A stretch of 64,000 bases of DNA, from the NCBI GenBank assembly GCA_934747885.1, contig CAKVHE010000002.1, positions 1 through 64,000 on the forward strand. Direction: 5' to 3'. The notes beneath the pieces were generated by a model. The model was not told the origin of the DNA. It made no database searches and saw only the letters and a list, made by a program, of their open reading frames with translations. This document shows, piece by piece, positions 7,561-16,027 of the stretch. Position 1 is the first letter of the stretch. Each line of letters starts with the position of its first letter. Source of the stretch: an uncultured Clostridia bacterium. Its GTDB lineage: Bacteria; Bacillota; Clostridia; Christensenellales; UBA1242. The position numbers and the translations under genes are program-made.

Positions 7561-9141
7561 ATGAACAAAAGTACAAAAACAAAGTTGGTTGCTACCATAA
7601 TTTCTATGGTGTGTGCTTTATCTTTAATTGCAGTTGGCGTTATGGCAAGTTTAACAAATTTTCAAGTGGCAATTGCCAACCAACTTAATTTAAAGTTTGA
7701 TGCGGTAGAAGGCACGCTATATGCAACGCGTGTTGGTGATGTTGCGGGCACTGACCGTACCACCAGCAAAGTACTGAGTGAAAGCACCACCGCTACCGAT
7801 TGGCTAAAAGTGTACGACGGCACAACCACCGAAGGTGTACAAAATGATGCTTTAACCAGCATACAAGAAAAGGTAGATTTTATCTCAAATGATGCAATAA
7901 AAGCAAAAGTTAATGCCGGCACAACCAGCATAGCAATAACCTATTATTTTTATTACACCTTGCCAGCTGATGCAGTATCCAATGATGTAGTACTAACAGC
8001 ACCAGCCGTTGCGGACACAAATGTTGCAGTTACTTATTCTTATGTAAAAGCGACTAGCAGCACCTTGTCGGATTTTACGAGCGGAACGGCGCTAACAAAC
8101 GGAGAAACAGTACAAGTAGCTGGTGGTGAACAGCTATTTATTAAAGCAGAAGCCCGCGTAGATTTAACCAAATCAGTAAAGATAGAGAATGCTGATTGGA
8201 GTTTTACTCTCAATTTTGGTGTTGCAACCACCCAACTGGCATCATCAAGAATAAAAGTAACAGATGAAGCAATTGGTGGCAATTACTATTATTATATAGA
8301 ATTAGGCGAATATCCCCAAACTGTGGTAGAAGACACAGCAACCGTATCTGCATTAAATGCTTTGGGCGATAGCGCCAAAACAGGTAGAACCTTTGTGGTT
8401 GGCGCAGGTGACGATAGCGCGCAAACCGCGCATGTGGAATATACCTACAACGGTGCTAAATATGTAAAAGTTGCAAGTGCGGTAGTTATTGATAGCAACT
8501 CCAAATTTGCTAGTGGCACGGCACCAACAAGTGGCAACGCATATTGGTTTAAAGTAGAGCCAATAAAATGGTTTTTGCTAGAAGCATTTTCAACGACAAA
8601 GACCGCATATACTGGTTCAACCACCAATTTAAGGGTGATAAGCGAACAAATATTAACGGCTAATTTGAAATTTGACGCAGACACTAACCCATGGAACACA
8701 AGCAACATTCGTGCTTGGTTAAATAATGCCTTTTACACTAGCGCGTTTAGCGCAGAAGATAAAGGCTACATTGTTAAAAACACAACCAGATACTTTGGCA
8801 ACGGTGAAAACACTACAAAAGACGACTACACCGTAACAACAGGTGGCAATACGACCGAAGACGATGTATGGCTAATAAGCTATTATGAAGCACTTAATAC
8901 ATATTATGGCGCCAACTTATATTTAAACAAAAACACACGCAAAGCGACACCTACTGATTTTGCGGTTGTTAATAAGGTGGTTATGTACTCAACTGGCTTT
9001 ATTTACTGGTGGCTCCGCTCGGCGGGTTCCGCTGCTAATCTTGCATGTTCTGTTTCCTATGACGGCAGCTTAGACTACTACGGCTACTATGCGCTTAATG
9101 CCGGCTTCGGCGTGCGTCCCGCTTTGCTTCTTTCAATCTAG
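7561..9141 (+). CDS. Exported protein with variable C-terminal DUF6273 domain (copy 1)
   Basis: A 526-aa protein. Residues 1-30 form a signal peptide or anchor (KTKLVATIISMVCALSLIAV). The N-terminal half is beta-rich and Thr/Ala/Val-rich, recalling TasA-like surface proteins. Residues 235-526 form a DUF6273-type domain with GEYPQTVVE and ending WWLRSAG...GVRPALLLSI, the pattern of C-type-lectin-like tails. The paralogue at 27440-29029 is highly similar except between about residues 479 and 516, where most residues differ. The RBS is AAAAGG. Probably a secreted or cell-wall binding protein; the ligand is unknown. Confidence 0.75.
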   Translation: MNKSTKTKLVATIISMVCALSLIAVGVMASLTNFQVAIANQLNLKFDAVEGTLYATRVGDVAGTDRTTSKVLSESTTATDWLKVYDGTTTEGVQNDALTSIQEKVDFISNDAIKAKVNAGTTSIAITYYFYYTLPADAVSNDVVLTAPAVADTNVAVTYSYVKATSSTLSDFTSGTALTNGETVQVAGGEQLFIKAEARVDLTKSVKIENADWSFTLNFGVATTQLASSRIKVTDEAIGGNYYYYIELGEYPQTVVEDTATVSALNALGDSAKTGRTFVVGAGDDSAQTAHVEYTYNGAKYVKVASAVVIDSNSKFASGTAPTSGNAYWFKVEPIKWFLLEAFSTTKTAYTGSTTNLRVISEQILTANLKFDADTNPWNTSNIRAWLNNAFYTSAFSAEDKGYIVKNTTRYFGNGENTTKDDYTVTTGGNTTEDDVWLISYYEALNTYYGANLYLNKNTRKATPTDFAVVNKVVMYSTGFIYWWLRSAGSAANLACSVSYDGSLDYYGYYALNAGFGVRPALLLSI

Positions 9142-9266
9142 CATCGAAATTCATAGTGGCCGACAGGCTTTAACATTCTCTCTATAAAGTCCAAAACCAT
9201 AATTTATTATCTATTTTTCAAAAGCCCTTCACTTACAAACAGTGGGGGCTTTTGTGTTGTGGTTTA

Positions 9267-9295
9267 TTGCAAAACAGGCACAAAGTAGGTATAAT
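9267..9295 (+). promoter_or_regulatory. Promoter giving a probably leaderless mRNA
   Basis: TTGCAA (9267-9272), a 17-bp spacer and TATAAT (9290-9295). The start codon is at 9302, six bases after the -10, so transcription should begin at or next to the ATG; no Shine-Dalgarno is visible. Confidence 0.65.
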
Positions 9296-9301
9296 AAAAG
9301 T

Positions 9302-10024
9302 ATGAAAACAAAATTTGCTTTTTTTGAAAAAATAAAAAAGGTGCCATGGTGGGTATGGCTTTGCGGAATTGCCTCGCTTTTGGTGCAATCGTTGTTTTAT
9401 TACCTTTCAAACTTTTTAACAGGCATAGCGCAAAGAGCACCAATTTGCACCAAAATTGACTGGTTGGACGATGCCTTGCCTATCATTCCTATTTTTGCCA
9501 TTGTGTACGTTTATGCCTTTGTTTTTTGGTTCTGCGCGCCTGCTAGCGCTTATGTCGCCGGCAAAGACAACTTTTACAAGTTTATTATTGGTCAAAGCGT
9601 GGCGTATTTTATTGGTTTTATTATTTTTGTGTGTTTGCCCACCTATATGGATCGTTCGGCTGAGGGAATACTTGCTTATGCAGAGGAACGCAATTTGTGG
9701 CTTTTAAAAACTATTTATAATATGGACGGCGGAAAAATGGCGTTTAATTTGTTTCCGTCTTATCATTGTTTGACAAGTGTGTATAGTTATTTGGCGGTGC
9801 GAAAACAAAAGAATGTAAGTCTTGTTTATCGCATTTATGCATTATGTTTGGCAATTTTAGTATGCATTGCAACGCTTGCCATAAAACAACATTATTTTTT
9901 GGACTTTATTTGCGGAACGGGTATTGCAATTGTTACCTATATAGTGGTAAACTTGGTATATAACAAAATTAAGAAAGATAAAGGCAATGGAAAAAATTTA
10001 CAATTTAACCAACATGAAAGATAG
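9302..10024 (+). CDS. PAP2-family membrane phosphatase/phosphotransferase
   Basis: A 240-aa integral membrane protein with about six transmembrane segments. It carries the later PAP2-type motifs: FPSYHC (Ser-x-His) about residue 157 and KQHYFLDFICG about residue 200. The early KxxxxxxRP motif is not obvious. This pattern fits the PAP2-like/inositolphosphotransferase group acting on lipid phosphates at the membrane. The start was chosen at ATG 9302, right after a promoter. Its last 38 bases overlap the Nudix gene. Confidence 0.7.
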   Translation: MKTKFAFFEKIKKVPWWVWLCGIASLLVQSLFYYLSNFLTGIAQRAPICTKIDWLDDALPIIPIFAIVYVYAFVFWFCAPASAYVAGKDNFYKFIIGQSVAYFIGFIIFVCLPTYMDRSAEGILAYAEERNLWLLKTIYNMDGGKMAFNLFPSYHCLTSVYSYLAVRKQKNVSLVYRIYALCLAILVCIATLAIKQHYFLDFICGTGIAIVTYIVVNLVYNKIKKDKGNGKNLQFNQHER

Positions 10025-10517
10025 CGAAATAGAAGAAGTTGTTACGCGCGTAAAGGCGTTGCTTATGGACAAAAGCAGAAATGTAATTTTTGCATCGAGT
10101 GGTGGTGGAATTCAATTAACTGGCGGACACGTGGAAGAAGGCGAAACCAACGAGCAAGGTTTGGTGCGTGAGGTTATGGAAGAAACCGGTATAGCGCTTA
10201 ATCCAAGTAAAATACAAAAACCATTTTTTAGAGTGGCTCATTACACGCGCAACCACAAAGTTTCGCACAAAAACCGCATGTCGCAGATTTACTACTATTA
10301 TGTGCCAATAAATGAAGCGCCAAATTTAAGTCGTGCGCATTTGACCGAACATGAAAAGGAAAACAACTTTTGCTTGCGCACTTTGCCATACGCTGAATTT
10401 GTGCAAGAATTAAAAGTGGTGCGTGAAACAGCGCCACAAGATTTTAATCGCGTTATAGCCGATGAACTTTTGCAGGCGCTTGCCTCGCTAGAGTTACCCG
10501 AAGTTCAAAATGACTAA
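9987..10517 (+). CDS. Nudix hydrolase
   Basis: A 176-aa protein with a complete Nudix box at about residues 46-68 (GGHVEEGETNEQGL then REVMEETGI, fitting GX5EX7REUXEEXGU). Such enzymes hydrolyse nucleoside diphosphate derivatives. The substrate cannot be predicted from the box. The chosen ATG overlaps the PAP2 gene by 38 bases, implying coupling; a second in-frame ATG at 10014 is the alternative. Confidence 0.8.
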   Translation: MEKIYNLTNMKDSEIEEVVTRVKALLMDKSRNVIFASSGGGIQLTGGHVEEGETNEQGLVREVMEETGIALNPSKIQKPFFRVAHYTRNHKVSHKNRMSQIYYYYVPINEAPNLSRAHLTEHEKENNFCLRTLPYAEFVQELKVVRETAPQDFNRVIADELLQALASLELPEVQND

Positions 10518-10588
10518 ATTTACATTAACTATTGAACAATTGTGAAAACAATGTTAAAATATTTTTATTAAAGCGGTGGGGAAAAAGT

Positions 10589-11482
10589 ATGAAAAGTCAA
10601 TTTAGCAAAGAAGAATACAGCAGAGCAAAGTATGACGAAGAAGTTTTTACCAAAATCTATCTGGGAAAACAAGATATGCTCGCAAAAATGAAGGATAGGT
10701 ATGTGGAAAAATATTCGCATCTAGATCCTGCGGAAATAGAAGAAGCGCTAATTTGGGGTTTAAGCAAGGCCTTAAAGTTTTATGATATCGAAAAGAGCAC
10801 CGGCGCTTTTAATGCCTATGCGCGCAAGTGTATGGCTTTTGAGGTGGCAAAAGTGGTAAATGCAAGTGAAAACGCAAAGCGCACCTTTAACCGTAACATT
10901 ATTAGTTTGGAAGATGTAATGAGCGATCAAGAAAAATTGGCAGAACTAGAAGCGCTTGGGGTCGCCGACAGTGAACTATCGGCAAAGCTGGATAAGTTGC
11001 GTGCTGATATTGCGCTTAAAAGTGAGAGTTTGGCTGCAAATGTTGAAGACCTAGAAGCAGCGCGTGCACAAAATGCTAAACTAGATGCAGAACGCTTGTT
11101 TAGTTTGTTTAATGACAAAGAAAAGACGGTAATTTCGGGTGTAATTGTCGGCAAAAAGTTTGAAACAATTGCACAAGAACTTGGCACCACACGTGGAACG
11201 GTTTCGGACTTTTTGGTACGTTTCCGTCGTCGCATAACCAGTTTTTTAAGAGATATAACGGTGGTACATCGCTTGGTGGAAGCCGGCAAAGATTTTGAAG
11301 CCATAGACGCCGAGTACAAATTTACCGACAAACGCAAGGCGCAAAACTTGCTAAAAATGTATGATTATTTGTATGCTGGCGGAGAAAGACCGGAAAATGC
11401 CAGAGTTATCTACAATGCCAGATCGGGCTATGGCAGAGGCAATGGCGAAGTCGCAAAAACAGCGAGTGAAAACGAAGAGTAA
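10589..11482 (+). CDS. Sigma-70-family-like RNA polymerase sigma factor
   Basis: A 297-aa protein. Residues about 50-110 resemble sigma region 2 (EALIWGLSKALKFYDIEKST, then FNAYARKCMAFEV), and about 180-225 resemble region 4 with an HTH (FETIAQELGTTRGTVSDFLV). A charged coiled-coil-like linker separates them and the C-terminal tail is basic. ATG 10589 was chosen for the RBS GGTGGGGA. Its regulon is unknown; the Cys/His lipoprotein gene follows. It could also be a phage-type sigma-like regulator. Confidence 0.65.
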   Translation: MKSQFSKEEYSRAKYDEEVFTKIYLGKQDMLAKMKDRYVEKYSHLDPAEIEEALIWGLSKALKFYDIEKSTGAFNAYARKCMAFEVAKVVNASENAKRTFNRNIISLEDVMSDQEKLAELEALGVADSELSAKLDKLRADIALKSESLAANVEDLEAARAQNAKLDAERLFSLFNDKEKTVISGVIVGKKFETIAQELGTTRGTVSDFLVRFRRRITSFLRDITVVHRLVEAGKDFEAIDAEYKFTDKRKAQNLLKMYDYLYAGGERPENARVIYNARSGYGRGNGEVAKTASENEE

Positions 11483-11574
11483 AAATTTTCAAAATTTTAT
11501 CAAAACATTAACACACCATTTATTGGTTGTGCTATAATAAGGTTTGTTTGAGCTAAAAAATGGAGATACAAAAG

Positions 11575-13581
11575 ATGAAAACTAACAAACTAATTAGAAC
11601 AATAATAGGCCTAACATTTGTTATGTTAGGTCTATTTGTATTTTCGGCATGTGACCACGCCCACGAACCTGCCGCCGATTATTTGGCAGATGAAAATTAC
11701 CACTGGCATGAGTGCACGCATGACGATTGCACCGAAAAAGTGGATGTCGAAAAGCATACTCTGGGCGATTATGTTTCGGACAATATGTACCACTACAAAA
11801 TTTGCACGGTTTGTGGCAAAGAAGTAGAAAAACAATCTCACAGCATAAAAAATACCATTTGTGAAGTTTGTGGTTATCACAAACATACAAATTCCTATGT
11901 TTTTGCAGCTGACGCAAGCGGACATTGGTACAAATGTGTAGGCGCAGATTGTGACTACAAATTTAACGAAACACCTCATACCGCTGGTGAATATCAAACT
12001 GACGAAACTTATCATTACAAAAATTGCACTGTATGTAACTATGAATTGGAAAAACAAGAACATACGGTAGAAGACTTTGCTTGCACGGTGTGCAAAAACC
12101 ACGTGCATGAATTTGACAGTGCCTACACATGTGACAACAACAAACATTACCGCGCGTGCAAAGATAGCCATTGTAACGGCAAAACTGACGAAGGCTTGCA
12201 TGAACCTAGTGCGTGGTTGATGGACGGAAACTATCATTACAAAATATGTGTCGTTTGCAAACGCGAGATAGCGCGCGAAGAACATAATATAGTAAATTGC
12301 AACTGCACTGAGTGCGGCAAGCATATGCATGAGTTTGAAAGTAATTATACTTACGATGGTAGCAGTCATTACAAAGCTTGCAAAGACCCAAATTGTACTT
12401 ATAGGTTAGATGTGGGCAACCATACCGCCAGTGAATGGCTAAACGATGGCGCTATGCATCACAAGGTGTGCACGGTATGTGGCTATGAACTAGCGCGTGA
12501 GGCGCATGAAATAGAAAACTGCAATTGCACAAAATGTGGCAAGCACGAACACGACTATGAAGAAACTTTTACATCAAATGCTTTGGCGCATTGGCGTAAA
12601 TGTAAAGACGAAACTTGCAATTCATATATTGATGAAGTGGCGCATACGGCAGGCACTTTTGTGGACGAAGGCGAAACCCACGCGCAGTACTGCACGGTAT
12701 GTGGCTACGAACTGGTGCGCGAGGCACATGAAATAGCAAATTGCAATTGTACAAAATGTGGCAAGCACGAACACGACTTTGATGAAAATTATACGAGTGA
12801 CGATGACTGCCATTGGCAAGCCTGCAAAGACCCAAACTGCTCAGCGCGAAAAAATTATACCTCACATAAACTAGGTGAAATGCAATATAACAAATCTTTC
12901 CACTATCAAAACTGTACGGTTTGCAACCGCTCGCTTAATGTTGAATATCATAATTTAGAAAACACCTATTGCAAGTGTGGTTATCATGAACATAGTCCAA
13001 GCGGCAAATATGCAAACAACGAAACGCACCATTGGCACGATTGTGCCGGCGCAAATTGCGACTATAAGTACGATTTAGATGTGCACGAGTGGGGCGCCTA
13101 TCAAACAGACGCCAATTATCATTACCGAATTTGCAATGTGTGCGGTTATCAGTCGCCAAAAGAGGAGCATAAATTTGTTGATGGCGCTAATTGTGAATGT
13201 GGATTTCATCAACATAATTACGATAGCACCGGCACGTGCAGTTGTGGTGACAAGCAACCTGAGGACCCAACCAGCGGTGTGGAAGCATTAACCAAAGCAA
13301 TTCCTATGGCCGAAGTAAGTGACGACACCTATTTGTTTAACGCAAACTTGCAAGCGGGCACCTATACAATTGGCGCTAGCGGTGATATTGACATTCAAGG
13401 TGCGGACTGGCTGCTAATTTCTGTTACCAATCTTGCGACGGGTGAAGTCGTTTGTGAAGCTGACTTAAACATTGGTGATAGTTTTGAAATTGTTGCAAAT
13501 GGCGAATACGAAGTGTTAATAATTTTTGCCATAGAGGGTGAGTACCCAAGTGAGGCTACTATAACTTTTAGAGCAAAATAA
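11575..13581 (+). CDS. Lipoprotein with seven Cys/His-rich repeats
   Basis: The 668-aa protein has a lipoprotein signal (hydrophobic stretch then FSAC, Cys about residue 24). There follow seven repeats of about 74 residues and a partial eighth (to about residue 560), each with the order HWHxC-x4-C, H, HYxxCxxC, H, CxxCGxH. The last ~100 residues are a beta-type domain without Cys. The regular Cys/His spacing suggests each repeat binds metal, probably zinc, outside the membrane; this is inference. I recognise no named family. ATG 11575 is preceded by GGAG; a promoter-like TATAAT lies at 11533-11538. Confidence 0.75.
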   Translation: MKTNKLIRTIIGLTFVMLGLFVFSACDHAHEPAADYLADENYHWHECTHDDCTEKVDVEKHTLGDYVSDNMYHYKICTVCGKEVEKQSHSIKNTICEVCGYHKHTNSYVFAADASGHWYKCVGADCDYKFNETPHTAGEYQTDETYHYKNCTVCNYELEKQEHTVEDFACTVCKNHVHEFDSAYTCDNNKHYRACKDSHCNGKTDEGLHEPSAWLMDGNYHYKICVVCKREIAREEHNIVNCNCTECGKHMHEFESNYTYDGSSHYKACKDPNCTYRLDVGNHTASEWLNDGAMHHKVCTVCGYELAREAHEIENCNCTKCGKHEHDYEETFTSNALAHWRKCKDETCNSYIDEVAHTAGTFVDEGETHAQYCTVCGYELVREAHEIANCNCTKCGKHEHDFDENYTSDDDCHWQACKDPNCSARKNYTSHKLGEMQYNKSFHYQNCTVCNRSLNVEYHNLENTYCKCGYHEHSPSGKYANNETHHWHDCAGANCDYKYDLDVHEWGAYQTDANYHYRICNVCGYQSPKEEHKFVDGANCECGFHQHNYDSTGTCSCGDKQPEDPTSGVEALTKAIPMAEVSDDTYLFNANLQAGTYTIGASGDIDIQGADWLLISVTNLATGEVVCEADLNIGDSFEIVANGEYEVLIIFAIEGEYPSEATITFRAK

Positions 13582-13590
13582 ACCTAACAA

Positions 13591-13615
13591 AAAACCGACC
13601 AAGTAGGTCGGTTTT
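13591..13615. terminator. Convergent terminator
   Basis: The stem AAAACCGACC/GGTCGGTTTT with a 5-nt loop lies between the lipoprotein gene and the reverse-strand hydrolase. Confidence 0.8.
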
Positions 13616-13616
13616 G

Positions 13617-14516
13617 TTATTTGCTTTGCAAAAATTTTAAAATTTTGTTGTATGTTTCGGTTTTGTTTTCTTCGTTTAAAATTTCATGCCTTGCATGCGA
13701 TATGGTGGTTAATTTAATATTTTTAAAGCCTTGTTGCTTTAATGCATTAAGTGAGTCGGCGCGCCCGTCTTCACCGCCGGTGCAAGGGTCGGCGTCGCCA
13801 CTTATTAGCAAAATAGGTAAAGAAGACTTTATGTTCTGGGTATTTTTTGCACTATGCATTCCCTTAACCAAGGTTAGCAGATCTCTAAAAGCCGAACAGC
13901 AAAACCCAAAACCACAAAGCGGATCGTCTATATAATTTTTTACATTTTTTTCATTAAACGAAAGCCAGTCAAAGTCAGTTTTGTGGTCGGTTATTTGTTT
14001 GTTAAAACTTCCCAAACACATTTTTTCAAGCATTTTGGACTTGTGGGCGGTGCCAGCAAAAAAGCAAATGGTGTTTGCAAGAGCAATGCCCATTGGTGTT
14101 GCCTTGTTGTAGCAGGGAAAGCCGCTCAAAACTACCTTTTTGTAGGCGCTAGAATCGGTTTTTAGCACGTTGCGTGAAATTATGGTGCCCATGGAGTGAG
14201 CAAATAAGTATACGGGCAAATTGCCATAGGTTGCTTTTATGTATTCTAGCACGGTTTGCTGGTCTTTAATTAGTGCTTTTGCGCCGTCCTTTTTGGCAAA
14301 AAAGCCCAATTTGTCTGCCGTTTTGCCATGTCCGCGCATATCTGCCGAAACCACAATAAATCCGTTTTTGGTTAAAAAAGTAGCAAAATCTTTGTATCTG
14401 CCCTGATGTTCTTCCATGCCATGAGCAATTTGAACTACACCTATTGGGTTTGGCGACGAATATTCGTTAATGCAAAGTTTGTATCCATCAAAAGAAGTAA
14501 GCATTGTTGTTTTCAT
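13617..14516 (-). CDS. Alpha/beta hydrolase, lysophospholipase/monoacylglycerol lipase-like
   Basis: A 299-aa cytoplasmic protein of the Hydrolase_4 group. The oxyanion-hole region is VQIAHGMEEHQGRY; the nucleophile elbow is AHSMG (Ser about residue 108); the acid is in SGDADPC and the base His in HARHEILNE near the C-terminus, a complete triad in the right order. These enzymes cleave lysophospholipids or monoacylglycerols. The RBS is AGGAGAA. It is monocistronic. Confidence 0.8.
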   Translation of the reverse strand: MKTTMLTSFDGYKLCINEYSSPNPIGVVQIAHGMEEHQGRYKDFATFLTKNGFIVVSADMRGHGKTADKLGFFAKKDGAKALIKDQQTVLEYIKATYGNLPVYLFAHSMGTIISRNVLKTDSSAYKKVVLSGFPCYNKATPMGIALANTICFFAGTAHKSKMLEKMCLGSFNKQITDHKTDFDWLSFNEKNVKNYIDDPLCGFGFCCSAFRDLLTLVKGMHSAKNTQNIKSSLPILLISGDADPCTGGEDGRADSLNALKQQGFKNIKLTTISHARHEILNEENKTETYNKILKFLQSK

Positions 14517-14587
14517 AGTTTTCTCCTACAAAATTATTGTATCACCAATTATAAAAATTATCAAAATAAAAACAATGAAAAATAAAA

Positions 14588-14615
14588 AAATTTCACCATA
14601 AGAATGGTGAAATTT
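14588..14615 (-). terminator. Terminator of the aspS-asnS operon
   Basis: The 12-bp stem AAATTTCACCAT with its complement is followed on the reverse strand by a T run, 18 nt after the asnS stop. Confidence 0.8.
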
Positions 14616-14633
14616 TTGGTTTTAGTAAATTGA

Positions 14634-16013
14634 TTAAAATTCGCAGTTGTTTGGGGTGCGAGGGAATGGTAGTACATCACGAATGTTTTTAACGCCGGTA
14701 ACATACATCATAAAGCGGTCAAAGCCCATGCCAAAGCCGCTGTGTTTTACCGAACCAAACTTGCGAAGATTTAAATACCACCAGTAGTCTTCTTCTTTTA
14801 GACCAAGTTCATGAATGCGGTTTAGCAAAACGTCGTAGCGCTCTTCTCTTTCGCTGGCGCCACAAAGTTCGCCAATGCCTGGTACAAGCAAGTCGGTGGC
14901 TTTTACGGTTTTGTTGTCGTCGTTTAAGCGCATATAAAAGGCCTTAATTTCTTTTGGATAGTTGTAAACAAAAACTGGTTTTTTAAAGACAACTTCAGCC
15001 AAATATTTTTCGTGTTCACTTTGCAAATCGCTACCAAATTCTATTTTGTATTCAAATTTATCGTTGTTTTTTTGTAGTAGTTCTATTGCTTCGGCATAAT
15101 CTACACGCGCAAAAACATTTTCAGTTACATTTTTTAACTTTTCAATTAAGCCCTTTTCAACAAATTGTTCAAAAAACTTAAGTTCGTCTGCACATTTAAC
15201 AAACAAGTGGTTTATGGCAAACTTAATCATCTCTTCCATAATGTCCATGTTGTCAGTTAGTTCGGCAAAGGCCATTTCTGGTTCGATGTGCCAAAACTCG
15301 TTGGCGTGCTTTACGGTGTTGCTGTCTTCGGCTCTAAACGAAGGGCCAAAGGTATAAATGTTTCCCATGCTAAGTGCAAAAGCTTCACCTTCTAGTTGGC
15401 AAGAAGGGGATAAGTAAACGGCTTTGCCCATAAGTTCGTCTTCGGGTTTGAGTTGTTTGCCGCCATAAATGTCTTGAGTGGACACTTTAAATAGTTGTCC
15501 TGCCCCTTCGCAGTCGCTTGATGTCAAAATTGGTGCGTGCACATAAACAAAACCTTTTTGGTTAAAAAATTGATGCAAGGCAAACGATGCTTCGCTTCTT
15601 ACGCGATATATCGCATTAAAGAGGTTGGTGCGAGGACGCAAGTAGGCTAGTTTTCGCAAAAGTTCCACGCTAGTGCCTTTCTTTTGAATAGGGTAGTCGG
15701 CGCCAGTAGCGGAAATTATTTCAATTTTTGTGGTTTCTAGTTCGTAAGGTTGTTTTGCTTCGGGTGTAAGTTTTAACACGCCGGTTGCAATAATGCTTGA
15801 GCCGGTGTTAAGTTTGGCACATTCTGCATAGTTTGAAAGCTTGTCGGCGTTTATTACAAGTTGCAAACCTTTAAAACTGGTGCCGTCATTTAAATCTATA
15901 AAGCCAAAGGTCTTCATGTCGCGTGCCGAACGAACCCAACCGCCAACCGTAATTTCGGTGTCCGCGTAGGTTTCGGGACTGGTTTTAATTTTTACAATGT
16001 CTATCTTTTTCAT
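14634..16013 (-). CDS. asnS: Asparaginyl-tRNA synthetase
   Basis: The 459-aa length is normal for AsnRS. An OB-fold anticodon-binding domain (TEITVGGWVRSARDMKTFGF) precedes a class IIb catalytic core with motif 2 (FGPSFRAEDSNTVKHANEFW) and motif 3 (GFGMGFDRFMMYVTG). It charges tRNA-Asn with asparagine directly, so the cell need not depend on Asp-tRNA(Asn) transamidation. It is the second gene of an operon, 14 nt after aspS, RBS TAGGAGAA, and should be controlled by the leader at 17332-17470. Confidence 0.95.
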   Translation of the reverse strand: MKKIDIVKIKTSPETYADTEITVGGWVRSARDMKTFGFIDLNDGTSFKGLQLVINADKLSNYAECAKLNTGSSIIATGVLKLTPEAKQPYELETTKIEIISATGADYPIQKKGTSVELLRKLAYLRPRTNLFNAIYRVRSEASFALHQFFNQKGFVYVHAPILTSSDCEGAGQLFKVSTQDIYGGKQLKPEDELMGKAVYLSPSCQLEGEAFALSMGNIYTFGPSFRAEDSNTVKHANEFWHIEPEMAFAELTDNMDIMEEMIKFAINHLFVKCADELKFFEQFVEKGLIEKLKNVTENVFARVDYAEAIELLQKNNDKFEYKIEFGSDLQSEHEKYLAEVVFKKPVFVYNYPKEIKAFYMRLNDDNKTVKATDLLVPGIGELCGASEREERYDVLLNRIHELGLKEEDYWWYLNLRKFGSVKHSGFGMGFDRFMMYVTGVKNIRDVLPFPRTPNNCEF

Positions 16014-16027
16014 AATATTCTCCTAAA

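Noticed and set aside
7561..9141. Reverse transcriptase or template repeat near the DUF6273 genes
   Set aside because: No RT domain (YxDD) is encoded in the window and no A-rich near-copy of the tail was found; if a DGR exists it acts in trans.
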